Source of the DNA: Paenibacillus melissococcoides
GTDB lineage: Bacteria > Bacillota > Bacilli > Paenibacillales > Paenibacillaceae
Reading direction: 5' to 3'
Assembly (NCBI GenBank): GCA_944800085.1
Contig: CALYLO010000006.1
Location: 433,750 to 497,749, forward strand
Length of the DNA stretch: 64,000 nt
A model generated the notes under the pieces. That model was not told the DNA's origin. It did not search any database and saw only the letters and a list, made by a program, of their open reading frames with translations. This document shows positions 19,851 to 28,774 of the stretch, one piece after another. Each line of letters starts with the position of its first letter. Position 1 is the first letter of the stretch. Position numbers and translations under genes: made by a program.

Positions 19851-20609
19851 ATGAGAGCTGTGCATCGTTCCGATGTTGGACGCGTGCGGGCAGTCAATGA
19901 AGATCGGGCCTATGTATCCGAGCTGGCGAACGGCTATGATCTTGCCGTCGTCGCGGATGGCATGGGCGGACATCAGGCAGGCGATATCGCGAGCCGCTTA
20001 GCGGTAGAGACCGTGGTCTCCGAGCTGGCGGCCCTCCCGCGGCAGCTGGAGGAGCAGCAGTTGGCGGGAGCGTTGGCGGACGCGATTTTGCGCGCCAACC
20101 ATACGATCTTCCATATTGCATCCCAGGATGAAAAGTACCACCACATGGGAACGACCATTGTGGCGGTGCTGTTTCCGTCTGGGCAGACAAGCGGATACAT
20201 AGGCCATATCGGCGACAGCCGAGCCTATCGCATCGGCCGGCGGGGGATCGTTCAGTTGACGGAGGACCATACGCTCGTCAATGAACTGGTCAAGAGCGGC
20301 CAGATCGGCCCGGAGGAGGCGGAGCGCCATCCGCGGCGCAACGTGCTGGTGCGGGCGCTCGGCACCGATGAGCAGGTGAAGGTGGATATTATCCCGGTGG
20401 AGTACGGCGAAGAGGATACGCTGCTGCTGTGCAGCGACGGGTTGACCAGCATGGTGGATGAGGAGCATATCTGGAGCACGGTCATCGATCCGTCGCTCCC
20501 GTTGTCGGCGCGGGCAGACAGGCTGCTTAGCCAGGCGCTGGAGGCCGGCGGAGACGATAACGTGACGGTCGTCCTGCTGGAACACCCTGACGCCGGGAAG
20601 GAGGAGTGA
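19851..20609 (+). CDS. prpC: PP2C-type protein phosphatase PrpC
   Basis: 252 residues. PPM motifs are all present: SDVGRVRAVNEDRA (metal Asp/Glu), VADGMGGHQAGDIAS, GHIGDSRAY, and LLCSDGLT plus GGDDNVTVV at the C-terminus. It dephosphorylates the substrates of PrkC, whose gene follows four bases later. A GAGGTGAGGAAG ribosome site overlaps the end of rlmN. Confidence 0.95.
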   Translation: MRAVHRSDVGRVRAVNEDRAYVSELANGYDLAVVADGMGGHQAGDIASRLAVETVVSELAALPRQLEEQQLAGALADAILRANHTIFHIASQDEKYHHMGTTIVAVLFPSGQTSGYIGHIGDSRAYRIGRRGIVQLTEDHTLVNELVKSGQIGPEEAERHPRRNVLVRALGTDEQVKVDIIPVEYGEEDTLLLCSDGLTSMVDEEHIWSTVIDPSLPLSARADRLLSQALEAGGDDNVTVVLLEHPDAGKEE

Positions 20610-20613
20610 GTAA

Positions 20614-22743
20614 GTGATAGGAACAACACTTGCCGGAAGGTATGAGATTACCGCCCGAATCGGCGGGGGCGGCATGGCTCTCGTCTATAAGGCATTGGAT
20701 AATCTGTTGAACCGTTATGTGGCGGTCAAAGTGCTGCGCCAGCAGTTCGTGCATGACGAGGAGTTTATCCAGCGCTTTCGGCGAGAGGCCCAGTCCGCCG
20801 CTTCGCTGAGCCACCCGAACGTGGTCAGCATTTACGATGTCGGCCAAGAGGACGACTCGCATTATATTGTTATGGAATATGTGGAAGGGCATAATCTGAA
20901 CGAGATTATACAGCAGCGTGCCCCGCTGCAGGTCGAGGAAGCGGTGCGGATCGCGTCCCAAATATGCGATGCGCTCGATCATGCCCATCAGAACCGGATT
21001 ATTCATAGAGATATTAAGCCTCATAATATACTGATCGGCCGCAACGGCCGGGTGAAAGTAACCGACTTCGGCATCGCGCGGGCCGTCACGTCGTCGACCA
21101 TTACCCAGACGGGATCGGTCGTCGGATCGGTGCATTACTTCTCGCCGGAGCATGCCAAAGGAATCTCGGCGGGAGAAAAGTCCGATCTGTATTCTCTCGG
21201 CATCGTGCTCTACCAGATGCTGACCGGGAGACTGCCGTTTTTGGGCGAAAGCCCGATCAGCGTCGCGCTCAAGCATTTGCAGGAGCCGTTCGAGGAGCCG
21301 CGGAAGGTGAATCCGCATATTCCGCAAAGCGTGGAAAATATTATTTTGAAGTCGATGCGCAAAAATCCGGCGGAGCGGTACCAGTCAGCCGCGGAAATGC
21401 TCCGCGACCTGGAGACCAGCCTGTCCCCGGAGCGGGCGCATGAAGCCAAGGTGATGTTCGCCCAGCGCAAAGTGTACGAGGACCCGGAAGAAACCCGCGT
21501 CATGCCGGCCATTCGGGCGCAGGAGCGGGAGGAGCGCCAGCCTGCGGACACGTATCCCGGAGCGGCGCCCGCACCTGCAGCGTCCCCTGTGGCGGCCGGC
21601 AGGGAACCGGCCAAGCCGGCGCAGAAGGGATGGGTGAAGCCGACGATCTGGATCGGGGCAACGCTGTTGTTCCTCGGCATCCTGATTGGCGTCGTCTTTT
21701 ATGTGAAAAGTCTGCTTGTCGTCAATGATGTCGTCATGCCGAACGTCATCAAAATGACGGAGGAGGCGGCGAAGAGCGCCTTGGCCGAACGTAAAATCGT
21801 GGTCGAGGAGCCGATTGTGTACGAGCCGAAGGAAGGCTTCGAGAAGGGCGTTGTCTTCGATCAGAGCAAGCCGGAAGGCACGAAGGTCAAGGAAGGCTCG
21901 AGCGTCCGGCTGTATGTGAGCGAGGGATCGCCGTATATCGATATGCCGGATTATACCGGCCAGCCGTCCGAACTGGTCATTCAGCAGTTGACCGAGAGCG
22001 GATTCGACAGCTCCCGCATCACGAAGGAGCCGGTATTCGACGATGAAGCCGAGCCGGGAACGGTAGTCGGCACGACGCCGGCTGCCGGGGAGAAGGTTGA
22101 TCCGCGCAATGCTTCGGTGAAGCTGTTGGTCAGCAAAGGCAAGGAAACATTCGGCATGCCGAATCTCGTCGGAGCGACGAAGGAGGAGGCGATCGCCAAG
22201 ATTGAAGCGAGCGGGCTGAAGCTGGCCAAGGACGGCATTATCGAGGAGCCGAGTTATGAGCAGCCGGCTGGCCGCGTATTCAAGCAGCAGCCGTTCGAGC
22301 CGAACGATCCGGTCGCCAAGGGCTCGGAGGTCCGCATCTATGTCAGCTCGGGCTACCCGCCGGAGGCGCTGCGCTATACGTTCCCGCTGCCCGTGGCTCC
22401 CGTGGAGCACGGCAAGACAAGCACGATCCGCATCGTCTATACGGACGCAACCGGAGAGAATAAAGAATGGGGAACACAGAAAATCACATCAAGCCAAATC
22501 TTCAACGTAGAGCTCGTGCTCGCTCCGAACAAAGACGGGGTCGTACTATTGTATCGGGACGGTGAATTCCTGGATACGTACACGGTGAGCTATACCGATG
22601 CCAAGCAGGGCACGGTGCAGATACCGGTTATAGACGACCCCTCGGCCAGGCAAGGGCAAGAAGTCGAAGGAGAAATTCAAGGACAGAGCGAAGGAGAAGG
22701 GGAAGGGCAAGAAGATGGGGGAGGAATAGCCCCGGGCGAGTGA
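20614..22743 (+). CDS. prkC: Membrane Ser/Thr protein kinase PrkC with PASTA domains
   Basis: 709 residues from a GTG. The kinase domain (about 1-270) has the glycine loop GGGGMALVY, the AVKVL lysine, HRDIKPHN catalytic loop and DFGIA. A Pro/Ala-rich linker leads to one membrane helix (about 344-364), then three extracellular PASTA repeats (about 370-575), a further domain and an acidic Gly/Glu/Gln-rich tail. In Bacillus it senses muropeptides and drives germination and stationary-phase signalling. Co-directional with its phosphatase prpC. Confidence 0.95.
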   Translation: MIGTTLAGRYEITARIGGGGMALVYKALDNLLNRYVAVKVLRQQFVHDEEFIQRFRREAQSAASLSHPNVVSIYDVGQEDDSHYIVMEYVEGHNLNEIIQQRAPLQVEEAVRIASQICDALDHAHQNRIIHRDIKPHNILIGRNGRVKVTDFGIARAVTSSTITQTGSVVGSVHYFSPEHAKGISAGEKSDLYSLGIVLYQMLTGRLPFLGESPISVALKHLQEPFEEPRKVNPHIPQSVENIILKSMRKNPAERYQSAAEMLRDLETSLSPERAHEAKVMFAQRKVYEDPEETRVMPAIRAQEREERQPADTYPGAAPAPAASPVAAGREPAKPAQKGWVKPTIWIGATLLFLGILIGVVFYVKSLLVVNDVVMPNVIKMTEEAAKSALAERKIVVEEPIVYEPKEGFEKGVVFDQSKPEGTKVKEGSSVRLYVSEGSPYIDMPDYTGQPSELVIQQLTESGFDSSRITKEPVFDDEAEPGTVVGTTPAAGEKVDPRNASVKLLVSKGKETFGMPNLVGATKEEAIAKIEASGLKLAKDGIIEEPSYEQPAGRVFKQQPFEPNDPVAKGSEVRIYVSSGYPPEALRYTFPLPVAPVEHGKTSTIRIVYTDATGENKEWGTQKITSSQIFNVELVLAPNKDGVVLLYRDGEFLDTYTVSYTDAKQGTVQIPVIDDPSARQGQEVEGEIQGQSEGEGEGQEDGGGIAPGE

Positions 22744-22876
22744 GTGTCGCAAGCCTTTTTCCAAGATGAGATCGGCCGTCCTTCCATCGCGCGTCTGAGA
22801 TCGAGATGTGCCGGTGGAAGGGCCCCTACAACTTCGAATTACATGGAGGGAATCGATATGTTCGTGGTAGATAAGC

Positions 22877-23794
22877 ATGCCTAAAGGCCTTATCGTCAAG
22901 GCGTTGAGCGGATATTATTATGTGGAGGAAGAGGGAAAGCGCGGCGGAGGGACGGCGCAGTGCCGGGCGCGCGGCATTTTTAAGAAAAAGGGCGTGTCTC
23001 CGCTGGTGGGCGACCGCGTCGTCTACTACTTCACCGAGAACGGAGAGGGCGTCGTCGACGAGATCGAGCCGCGGGAGAGCGAGCTGATTCGGCCGCCCAT
23101 CGCCAATGTATCGCTGGCGGCACTCGTGTTCTCGGTGACGGAGCCGGAGCTGAACATGCAGCTGCTGGACAAGTTCCTCGTCCATATCGAGCATGCAGAG
23201 GTGGAGGCGGTCATCCTGCTGACGAAGTGGGATCTGCTCGATCGGCTTCCGGAGGAGGAGTCGGCTCGTCTGCGCCGGCGGATGGAAGAGTTGATCGCCT
23301 TGTACCGGCGCATCGGATACGAAGTCATCGCCACGAGCGCCAAGGGCGGATTCGGCTATCAAGGCGTGGCAGACCGGTTAGCCGATCAGATCAGCGTCTT
23401 CGCGGGCCAGTCCGGCGTCGGCAAGTCCTCTCTTTTGAACGCGATGCTCCCTGGGGTGTCATTGGAGACGAACCAGATCAGCCAGCGGCTGGGCCGGGGC
23501 AAGCATACGACGCGCCACGTCGAGCTGCTGCCGCTCCCGCAGGGCGGATATATTGCCGATACGCCGGGATTCAGCCAGCTTGATTTCCTTGAGCTCGGGG
23601 TGGATCAGCTCGGCTGGTGCTTCCGTGAATTCCGAAGCTATGCGGGCGACTGCAAGTTCCGGGGCTGCACTCATATTCACGAACCGGGCTGCCGGGTGAA
23701 GGAGGCGGTTCAGGAAGGGTTGATCGCCGATTCGCGCTATGAACATTACCTGTTATTTTTCGACGAAATGAAAGACAAACGACGGAGGTACTGA
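22877..23794 (+). CDS. rsgA: Small-ribosomal-subunit biogenesis GTPase RsgA
   Basis: 305 residues with the circularly permuted GTPase order: G4 TKWDL (about 116), then G1 GQSGVGKSS (about 177), then G3 DTPGF. The C-terminal zinc knuckle is C..GC.HIHEPGC. An OB fold forms the N-terminus. It acts late in 30S maturation and is a target of PrkC in Bacillus (CpgA/YloQ). The ATG follows a weak ribosome site. rpe starts one base after its stop. Confidence 0.95.
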   Translation: MPKGLIVKALSGYYYVEEEGKRGGGTAQCRARGIFKKKGVSPLVGDRVVYYFTENGEGVVDEIEPRESELIRPPIANVSLAALVFSVTEPELNMQLLDKFLVHIEHAEVEAVILLTKWDLLDRLPEEESARLRRRMEELIALYRRIGYEVIATSAKGGFGYQGVADRLADQISVFAGQSGVGKSSLLNAMLPGVSLETNQISQRLGRGKHTTRHVELLPLPQGGYIADTPGFSQLDFLELGVDQLGWCFREFRSYAGDCKFRGCTHIHEPGCRVKEAVQEGLIADSRYEHYLLFFDEMKDKRRRY

Positions 23795-23795
23795 C

Positions 23796-24479
23796 ATGAC
23801 AGCACTGCAAACGATTCGTATCGCCCCTTCTATCTTATCGGCCGACTTCGCCAAGCTGGGCGAAGAGGTTCGGAATGTGGAGCAGGGAGGCGCCGACTGG
23901 ATTCACGTGGACGCGATGGACGGCCGCTTCGTGCCGAATCTGACGCTCGGGCCGAACATTGTGCAAGCGATCCGCCCGCATACGGCGCTGCCGCTGGACG
24001 TGCATTTGATGATTGTCGAGCCGGAAAAGTATATCGATGCGTTCGCCGCCGCCGGCGCGGATATCATTACGGTGCACGCGGAAGCATGCCCTCATCTTCA
24101 TCGGGTCGTCCATCAGATCAAGGAGGCCGGCGCCCGGGCGGGCGTGGCGATTAATCCGGGAACGCCCCTGACGGCGATCGAAGAGGTGCTGGCGGATGTT
24201 GATCTGGTCCTTATCATGACGGTGAATCCGGGCTTCGGCGGACAGAAGTTCATCGCTTCGATGACGGACAAAATTCGCCGGCTTCGCCAACGGCTGGACG
24301 AGCTGGGCCGGGCAGAGACTCATATCGAAGTCGACGGCGGGATTACAGCCGAGACGGCGCCATTGGTCGCTGCGGCGGGAGCGGACGTCCTCGTGGCAGG
24401 CAGCGCGGTCTACGGAGCGGCCAGCCGGGAAGCGGCCATTCGGTCCATCCGCGGATCCGCGGAGCGAGCGCGGGCATGA
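23796..24479 (+). CDS. rpe: Ribulose-phosphate 3-epimerase
   Basis: 227 residues of a TIM barrel: [13 protein letters not shown] at the N-terminus, [14 protein letters not shown] with catalytic Asp, [17 protein letters not shown] and EVDGGI with the second catalytic Asp. It interconverts ribulose-5-P and xylulose-5-P in the pentose phosphate pathway. It overlaps the next gene by four bases. Confidence 0.95.
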   Translation: MTALQTIRIAPSILSADFAKLGEEVRNVEQGGADWIHVDAMDGRFVPNLTLGPNIVQAIRPHTALPLDVHLMIVEPEKYIDAFAAAGADIITVHAEACPHLHRVVHQIKEAGARAGVAINPGTPLTAIEEVLADVDLVLIMTVNPGFGGQKFIASMTDKIRRLRQRLDELGRAETHIEVDGGITAETAPLVAAAGADVLVAGSAVYGAASREAAIRSIRGSAERARA

Positions 24480-24772
24480 CAGGAACGGAGGGGCCGGAAA
24501 AGGGGAGGCCTATATGGAGAACGGCGCTGACGCTGGCATCGTACAGCTTTTTGTGCGGGACGCTGGTCGGATTTTACGCTTTTTTGAATTTCCCGTTAAA
24601 TATCATTTGCTCCCTCGGCGCGATTTTGCTTGGAATTCGCTTTTTCAAGCGGAATCCGACAAAGGGGATGCGCATCGGCTTGATCCTGTTGTCGATTTTG
24701 TTCTATTTTATCTTTGTCTTCATGATGTCCGTATATTTATACATGCAGCAGATGCCGGCGCCCGCCGCATAA
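24476..24772 (+). CDS. Small membrane protein of unknown function
   Basis: 98 residues with three hydrophobic stretches (about 15-37, 39-54, 64-88) and a basic loop [11 protein letters not shown] between the second and third. No family I can name. It overlaps rpe by ATGA and occupies the place where Bacillus has thiN (thiamine pyrophosphokinase), which is absent here. Probably co-transcribed with rpe. Confidence 0.7.
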   Translation: MTGTEGPEKGRPIWRTALTLASYSFLCGTLVGFYAFLNFPLNIICSLGAILLGIRFFKRNPTKGMRIGLILLSILFYFIFVFMMSVYLYMQQMPAPAA

Positions 24773-24829
24773 ATGGGCGCGAATCGGGCTTGTCGCCCGT
24801 GCATAGATGAATGGCCTGCGGCATATGAT

Positions 24830-24866
24830 GGTTACATGAGCACAGATCTCTCATGTAACCTTTTTT
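24830..24866 (+). terminator. Rho-independent terminator ending the prpC-rpe unit
   Basis: Perfect 11-bp stem GGTTACATGAG / CTCATGTAACC with a 9-base loop followed by six T residues. Confidence 0.88.
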
Positions 24867-24917
24867 ATGTTGCAAGAGACTAGCGGGGTAGGATGAGAAT
24901 GACGAGGAGGGTGGAAG

Positions 24918-24998
24918 ATGAAGTTTTATACGTTTAAGCTGCCGAAGTTTTTGGGAGGTTTCGTCAAGGCGATTTTAAATACGTTTCAAAAAAGCTGA
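24918..24998 (+). CDS. spoVM: Stage V sporulation protein SpoVM
   Basis: A 26-residue peptide beginning MKFYTFKLPKFLGG, almost the same as Bacillus SpoVM (also 26 residues). It is an amphipathic helix that recognises the convex outer forespore membrane and anchors the SpoIVA coat basement layer. A GACGAGGAGGGTGGAAG ribosome site precedes it. Its position upstream of rpmB matches Bacillus. Confidence 0.95.
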   Translation: MKFYTFKLPKFLGGFVKAILNTFQKS

Positions 24999-25348
24999 CG
25001 TTCCAGGCGGCATTGAAGCTGAGTCGGTATCCATCCATCCGATCCGCGAGCGCATGTGCGGGAGCGGGGCAACAGGCAGTAATGGTGATGAGCTCCGGAC
25101 GGCTGTCCGGCAAGCATGGGGGCAGCGGGCCAGCCGCATTTGGATGAGGATGCCCGTTCGGCGGAGAATTGCCGAGGTGCCATCCGCCGCACACCATGCC
25201 GGACAAGAACCATCCCTAACCAGCCGCCGGCGGTGCCGCGCTGGAATGACAGCGCCGGGGCCGCGATTCCCCAAGGCAAGCCGAGGCCGTTGAGATACAA
25301 GCCTGTCCGAGGTCTTTCGGAGCGAAAGAGCGCGAATGAACTGGCGAT
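24999..25348. other. 350-bp gene-free interval between spoVM and rpmB terminator
   Basis: Several short open frames occur on both strands because of high GC, but none has a convincing ribosome site, known motif or codon pattern. I see no RNA gene, riboswitch or repeat here. Confidence 0.4.
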
Positions 25349-25380
25349 CAAAAAAAGCACCTGATTGCGCTTCAGGTGCT
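25349..25380 (-). terminator. Rho-independent terminator of rpmB
   Basis: Stem AGCACCTGA (25356-25364) / TCAGGTGCT (25372-25380). Read on the minus strand it follows the rpmB stop by about 20 bases and is trailed by seven T residues. Confidence 0.85.
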
Positions 25381-25401
25381 CTTTCTATATGGAGGCCGGG
25401 A

Positions 25402-25590
25402 TTAGACGCGAGTCACTTTACCTGCCTTCAATGCACGCGTGCTCACGTATACGCGTTTCGGTTTGCCGTCAACCAAGATGCGAACCTTTTGTACGTTTAC
25501 GCCCCAAGAGCGGCGAGATTTGTTGTTCGCGTGCGATCTGTGATTACCCGAGCCTGGTTTTTTCCCCGTTACATAACATTTGCGAGCCAT
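25402..25590 (-). CDS. rpmB: 50S ribosomal protein L28
   Basis: 62 residues beginning [16 protein letters not shown], the conserved L28 start with two of the usual cysteine positions partly retained, and the RRSWGVNVQ and [11 protein letters not shown] segments. Minus strand with a GGAGGTG site before the ATG, divergent from yloU as in Bacillus. Confidence 0.97.
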   Translation of the reverse strand: MARKCYVTGKKPGSGNHRSHANNKSRRSWGVNVQKVRILVDGKPKRVYVSTRALKAGKVTRV

Positions 25591-25694
25591 GCCTTACACC
25601 TCCTTATCCCAAAGCACCCTTCATACGTTAAATACCTAAATATGATATCATATTTTAAAATCCGTAGTCAACCGAATCAAAAACTTTGTTTATT

Positions 25695-25735
25695 TCTCTT
25701 TTCTATTATAGTACAATGTTGATTAGTCCATAATA
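25695..25735. promoter_or_regulatory. Probable divergent promoter region rpmB / yloU
   Basis: This AT-rich 170-base interval holds a minus-strand TATAAT (plus-strand ATTATA at 25705-25710) for rpmB and a plus-strand TACAAT (25712-25717) about 17 bases after TTTATT for yloU. The -35 boxes are weak, so the call is tentative. Confidence 0.4.
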
Positions 25736-25760
25736 CTCAAAAAAAGGAGTGGAGTGAACC

Positions 25761-26120
25761 ATGGCCATCCAACTCGATATGGAATTCGGCAAGGTGAACA
25801 TTTCGGAAGAAGTCGTGGCGGTGATTGCCGGTTCCGCGGCTATGGAATGTTATGGACTCGTTGGAATGGCATCGCGCAAGCAACTGAAGGACGGCATTGC
25901 AGAGTTGCTCGGACGCGGGAATTTGTCGCGTGGTGTCGAAGTGCGCCAACAATCCGATAGTCTACATATCGATTTATATATTATTGTGAGTTACGGAACC
26001 AAAATCTCCGAGGTGGCGCACAACATCCAAGCCAAGGTGAAGTATGTACTCGAACACGACATCGGTCTCGCGGTGGACCAAGTGAACATCTTTGTACAGG
26101 ACGTACGCGTACTAAGCTAG
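25761..26120 (+). CDS. yloU: Asp23/Gls24 family (DUF322) envelope-stress protein YloU
   Basis: 119 residues. The Asp23 fold is visible in EEVVAVIAGSAAMECYGLVGMAS, the VRQQSDSLHIDLYIIVSYG strand region, and EHDIGLAVDQVNIFVQDVRV at the end. Function unclear; relatives anchor to membranes and respond to alkaline or envelope stress. It directly precedes the DAK-domain protein, as in Bacillus yloU-yloV. Confidence 0.92.
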   Translation: MAIQLDMEFGKVNISEEVVAVIAGSAAMECYGLVGMASRKQLKDGIAELLGRGNLSRGVEVRQQSDSLHIDLYIIVSYGTKISEVAHNIQAKVKYVLEHDIGLAVDQVNIFVQDVRVLS

Positions 26121-26135
26121 GAAGGGGAATATTCG

Positions 26136-27869
26136 TTGAACAAGCGTTCTTTAAATGGAGCACAATTTGCCAGTATGGTGCTGGGCGGGGCCGATTCGCT
26201 CAATCGCCATGCCGAACACGTCAATACGTTGAACGTCTTTCCAGTCCCGGATGGAGATACGGGGACGAACATGAATTTGACGATGACTGCGGGCATTACC
26301 GAAATGAAAGCGAAGCCGTCCACGTCTATCGCCAAAACGGCGGAGGTGCTGTCCAAAGGGCTGCTTATGGGCGCCCGGGGGAACTCGGGAGTGATTCTGT
26401 CCCAATTGTTCCGGGGGTTCAGCCGGGCCGTAGCCGGCCTTGACGAAGTGAACGCATTCCAATTCGCCCACGCGCTGCAAGGCGGCGTGGACACTGCCTA
26501 TAAAGCTGTGGTCAAGCCCGTGGAAGGCACCATTCTGACCGTCGCGAGAGAAGCGGCGAAGCATGCCGTCTATATTGCGCGCCGGACGCCGGACTTGGTT
26601 GAGTTCATGCGGGAAGTGACGAACAAAGCCAAGGAAGCGCTGGCCAAGACGCCGGACATGCTGCCCGTGCTCAAGCAAGTCGGAGTCGTCGACTCTGGCG
26701 GACAAGGCTTGGTCTATATTTATGAAGGATTTCTGGCGGTGCTGGAAGCAGGGGCGGAAGGTGCCGCCGAAGCCGTCATATCGGTCCCGGTCGAGAAGGC
26801 GGCCGCGGCGCCAAAGCCTGCCCAAGCCAAGCTGCACACGGAAGACATCGAGTTTTTATATGATATGGAATTCTTTATCGATCGTACCCGCAATCGCGCT
26901 GCAGCCATGCCGTTTCATGAAGATATATTTAGGAAAGCGCTTGCAAAAAATGGGGATTCCATTATCGTCATCGCAGACGACGATATTATCAAAGTCCATG
27001 TTCATTCCCGCAAGCCGGGCGAAGTGCTTGATCTGGCGATGCAGTACGGGGAATTGATCCAGATCCATATATTGAACATGCGCGAGCAGCATCGCGATAT
27101 TTTGCAGGGGGAGCATGGAGAGGTGTCCGCGATGCCGGAGCTGTTCGCGGAGATGCCGCTTGCGGATATCCCCACGGAGAGCGTTCCGATTGAGCCGCCT
27201 GCGGACGAGATTGCTGCTTACGGCTTTATCGCCGTGGCGATGGGGCAGGGCATCCACGACATTTTCACCAGTCTCGGGGTGGACATTGTCCTGTCCGGCG
27301 GACAGACGATGAATCCGAGCACGCAGGATTTCATCGATGCCATCGGCAAGATTACGGCGCAGCACATCTTCATCCTGCCGAACAATTCGAATATTGTGAT
27401 GGCGGCGAAGCAGGCTGCGGAATTCGTGGACCGCGATGTGACGGTCATCGAGACGAAGACGATACCGCAAGGCATTGCGGCGGCCTTCGCCTTCCAGGAG
27501 GACGAGGACCTGGAGGTGAACCGGGCGGCGATGCAGGATGCGGTCAGCCATATTGTGTCTGGACAAGTCACCTACGCCGTGCGCGATACGACGCTGGACG
27601 GGCTGGAAATTAAGGCGGGCCACTATATGGGCATCGCGAACGGCAAGATTGTCGTCACGACGGAATCGATGAGCGACACGCTGCAGCAATTGCTCGCGAA
27701 GATGCTGGAGGGCGGCGGCGAGGTGATTACGCTCCTCACCGGCGAAGAGGCGAAGACGGAAGATACGGAAGCGCTGGCGGAGTGGCTGAACGAGCATTAT
27801 CCGGATGCGGAAGTGGAAGTTCACGAGGGCGGACAGCCTATTTATGCATATCTTATCTCTGTAGAGTAG
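26136..27869 (+). CDS. fakA: Fatty acid kinase catalytic subunit FakA (YloV, DAK2 domain)
   Basis: 577 residues from TTG with GGAAGGGG upstream. The N-terminal DhaL/DAK2 ATP-binding domain shows NVFPVPDGDTGTNM (Mg-ATP Asp residues) and GARGNSGVILSQLFRG. The middle and C-terminal parts carry the DegV-interacting domain (LPNNSNIVMAAKQA, VVTESM). FakA phosphorylates fatty acids presented by DegV/FakB proteins, making acyl-phosphate for phospholipid synthesis. A degV gene follows directly, consistent with a kinase-carrier pair. Confidence 0.93.
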   Translation: MNKRSLNGAQFASMVLGGADSLNRHAEHVNTLNVFPVPDGDTGTNMNLTMTAGITEMKAKPSTSIAKTAEVLSKGLLMGARGNSGVILSQLFRGFSRAVAGLDEVNAFQFAHALQGGVDTAYKAVVKPVEGTILTVAREAAKHAVYIARRTPDLVEFMREVTNKAKEALAKTPDMLPVLKQVGVVDSGGQGLVYIYEGFLAVLEAGAEGAAEAVISVPVEKAAAAPKPAQAKLHTEDIEFLYDMEFFIDRTRNRAAAMPFHEDIFRKALAKNGDSIIVIADDDIIKVHVHSRKPGEVLDLAMQYGELIQIHILNMREQHRDILQGEHGEVSAMPELFAEMPLADIPTESVPIEPPADEIAAYGFIAVAMGQGIHDIFTSLGVDIVLSGGQTMNPSTQDFIDAIGKITAQHIFILPNNSNIVMAAKQAAEFVDRDVTVIETKTIPQGIAAAFAFQEDEDLEVNRAAMQDAVSHIVSGQVTYAVRDTTLDGLEIKAGHYMGIANGKIVVTTESMSDTLQQLLAKMLEGGGEVITLLTGEEAKTEDTEALAEWLNEHYPDAEVEVHEGGQPIYAYLISVE

Positions 27870-27885
27870 CGAAGGAGGGATGTTA

Positions 27886-28752
27886 ATGGCATCTATCCGT
27901 ATCGTCACGGATAGCACGGCGGATATTCCGCAGGAATTACGCGAACGCTACCGCATTGAGATGATTCCGCTCAAGGTGCATTTCGGGAACGATATGTACC
28001 AGGATGCGGTGACGATCAGTGCGGAGCGGTTCTATCAACTGCTTGTTGAAGCGAAGCGGCTGCCTACGACGTCCCAACCTTCTCCGATCGAGTTCCTGGA
28101 GGTGTTCAAGCGGTTGAATGCCGAGCCGGACACGCAGATCATTTCGATTCATCTGTCGGCCGCATTCAGCGGAACATATCAATCCGCCGTGCTCGCGAAG
28201 AACATGATGGAAGAAGAGGCCGACATCACGATTGTCGATTCGAAGTCGGCATCCTACGGCTTCGGGCTCATCGTGGTGGAAGCCGCCAAGATGGCGGAGG
28301 CCGGCCGCTCGAAAGAAGAAATTTTGGCCATGATTGAACGATATCAGCGGGAACGCAAGCTTTTTTTCTTGGTTGATACATTGGAATATTTGCAAAAGGG
28401 CGGCCGCATCGGCAAAGCAGCGGCTTTGTTCGGCACACTGCTCAATATTAAACCGATTCTCTCTATCGATGATGAGGGGGAAGTGTATGCGGTGGAAAAG
28501 GTGCGCGGACATAAGAAAGCGGTGGCCCGCATCCTGGAGATGCTGAAGCAGGAATTCGAGGGAAGACCGGTGCATACGGTCATGGGATATACGAGCAATC
28601 CGTCGGCGGCGGATGACTTGGCGGCAGCGATTCAGAATACAATGGATGTTCGATCCATGGACTACACGATCGTGGGCTCCGTTATTGGTACCCACGTCGG
28701 GACCGGCGTCGCCGCCGTCTTCATGTGGCCTGCGGACGAAGCATCGTCCTGA
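27886..28752 (+). CDS. DegV family fatty-acid-binding protein (FakB-like)
   Basis: 288 residues. IVTDSTADIP at the start, TSQPSP (about 64-69), HLSAAFSGTYQSA with the lipid-carboxylate-binding Ser/Thr, and the GTHVGTGV C-terminal motif. Expected to bind a fatty acid for FakA. ATG at 27886 chosen because AAGGAGGG lies 7 bases upstream; the ATG at 27880 is too close to that site. Confidence 0.92.
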   Translation: MASIRIVTDSTADIPQELRERYRIEMIPLKVHFGNDMYQDAVTISAERFYQLLVEAKRLPTTSQPSPIEFLEVFKRLNAEPDTQIISIHLSAAFSGTYQSAVLAKNMMEEEADITIVDSKSASYGFGLIVVEAAKMAEAGRSKEEILAMIERYQRERKLFFLVDTLEYLQKGGRIGKAAALFGTLLNIKPILSIDDEGEVYAVEKVRGHKKAVARILEMLKQEFEGRPVHTVMGYTSNPSAADDLAAAIQNTMDVRSMDYTIVGSVIGTHVGTGVAAVFMWPADEASS

Positions 28753-28774
28753 CAGGACACGGACGTTACCGGCC

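Noticed and set aside
24999-25364. Short plus-strand and minus-strand frames between spoVM and rpmB
   Set aside because: No ribosome site, no motif and no family resemblance; treated as non-coding.
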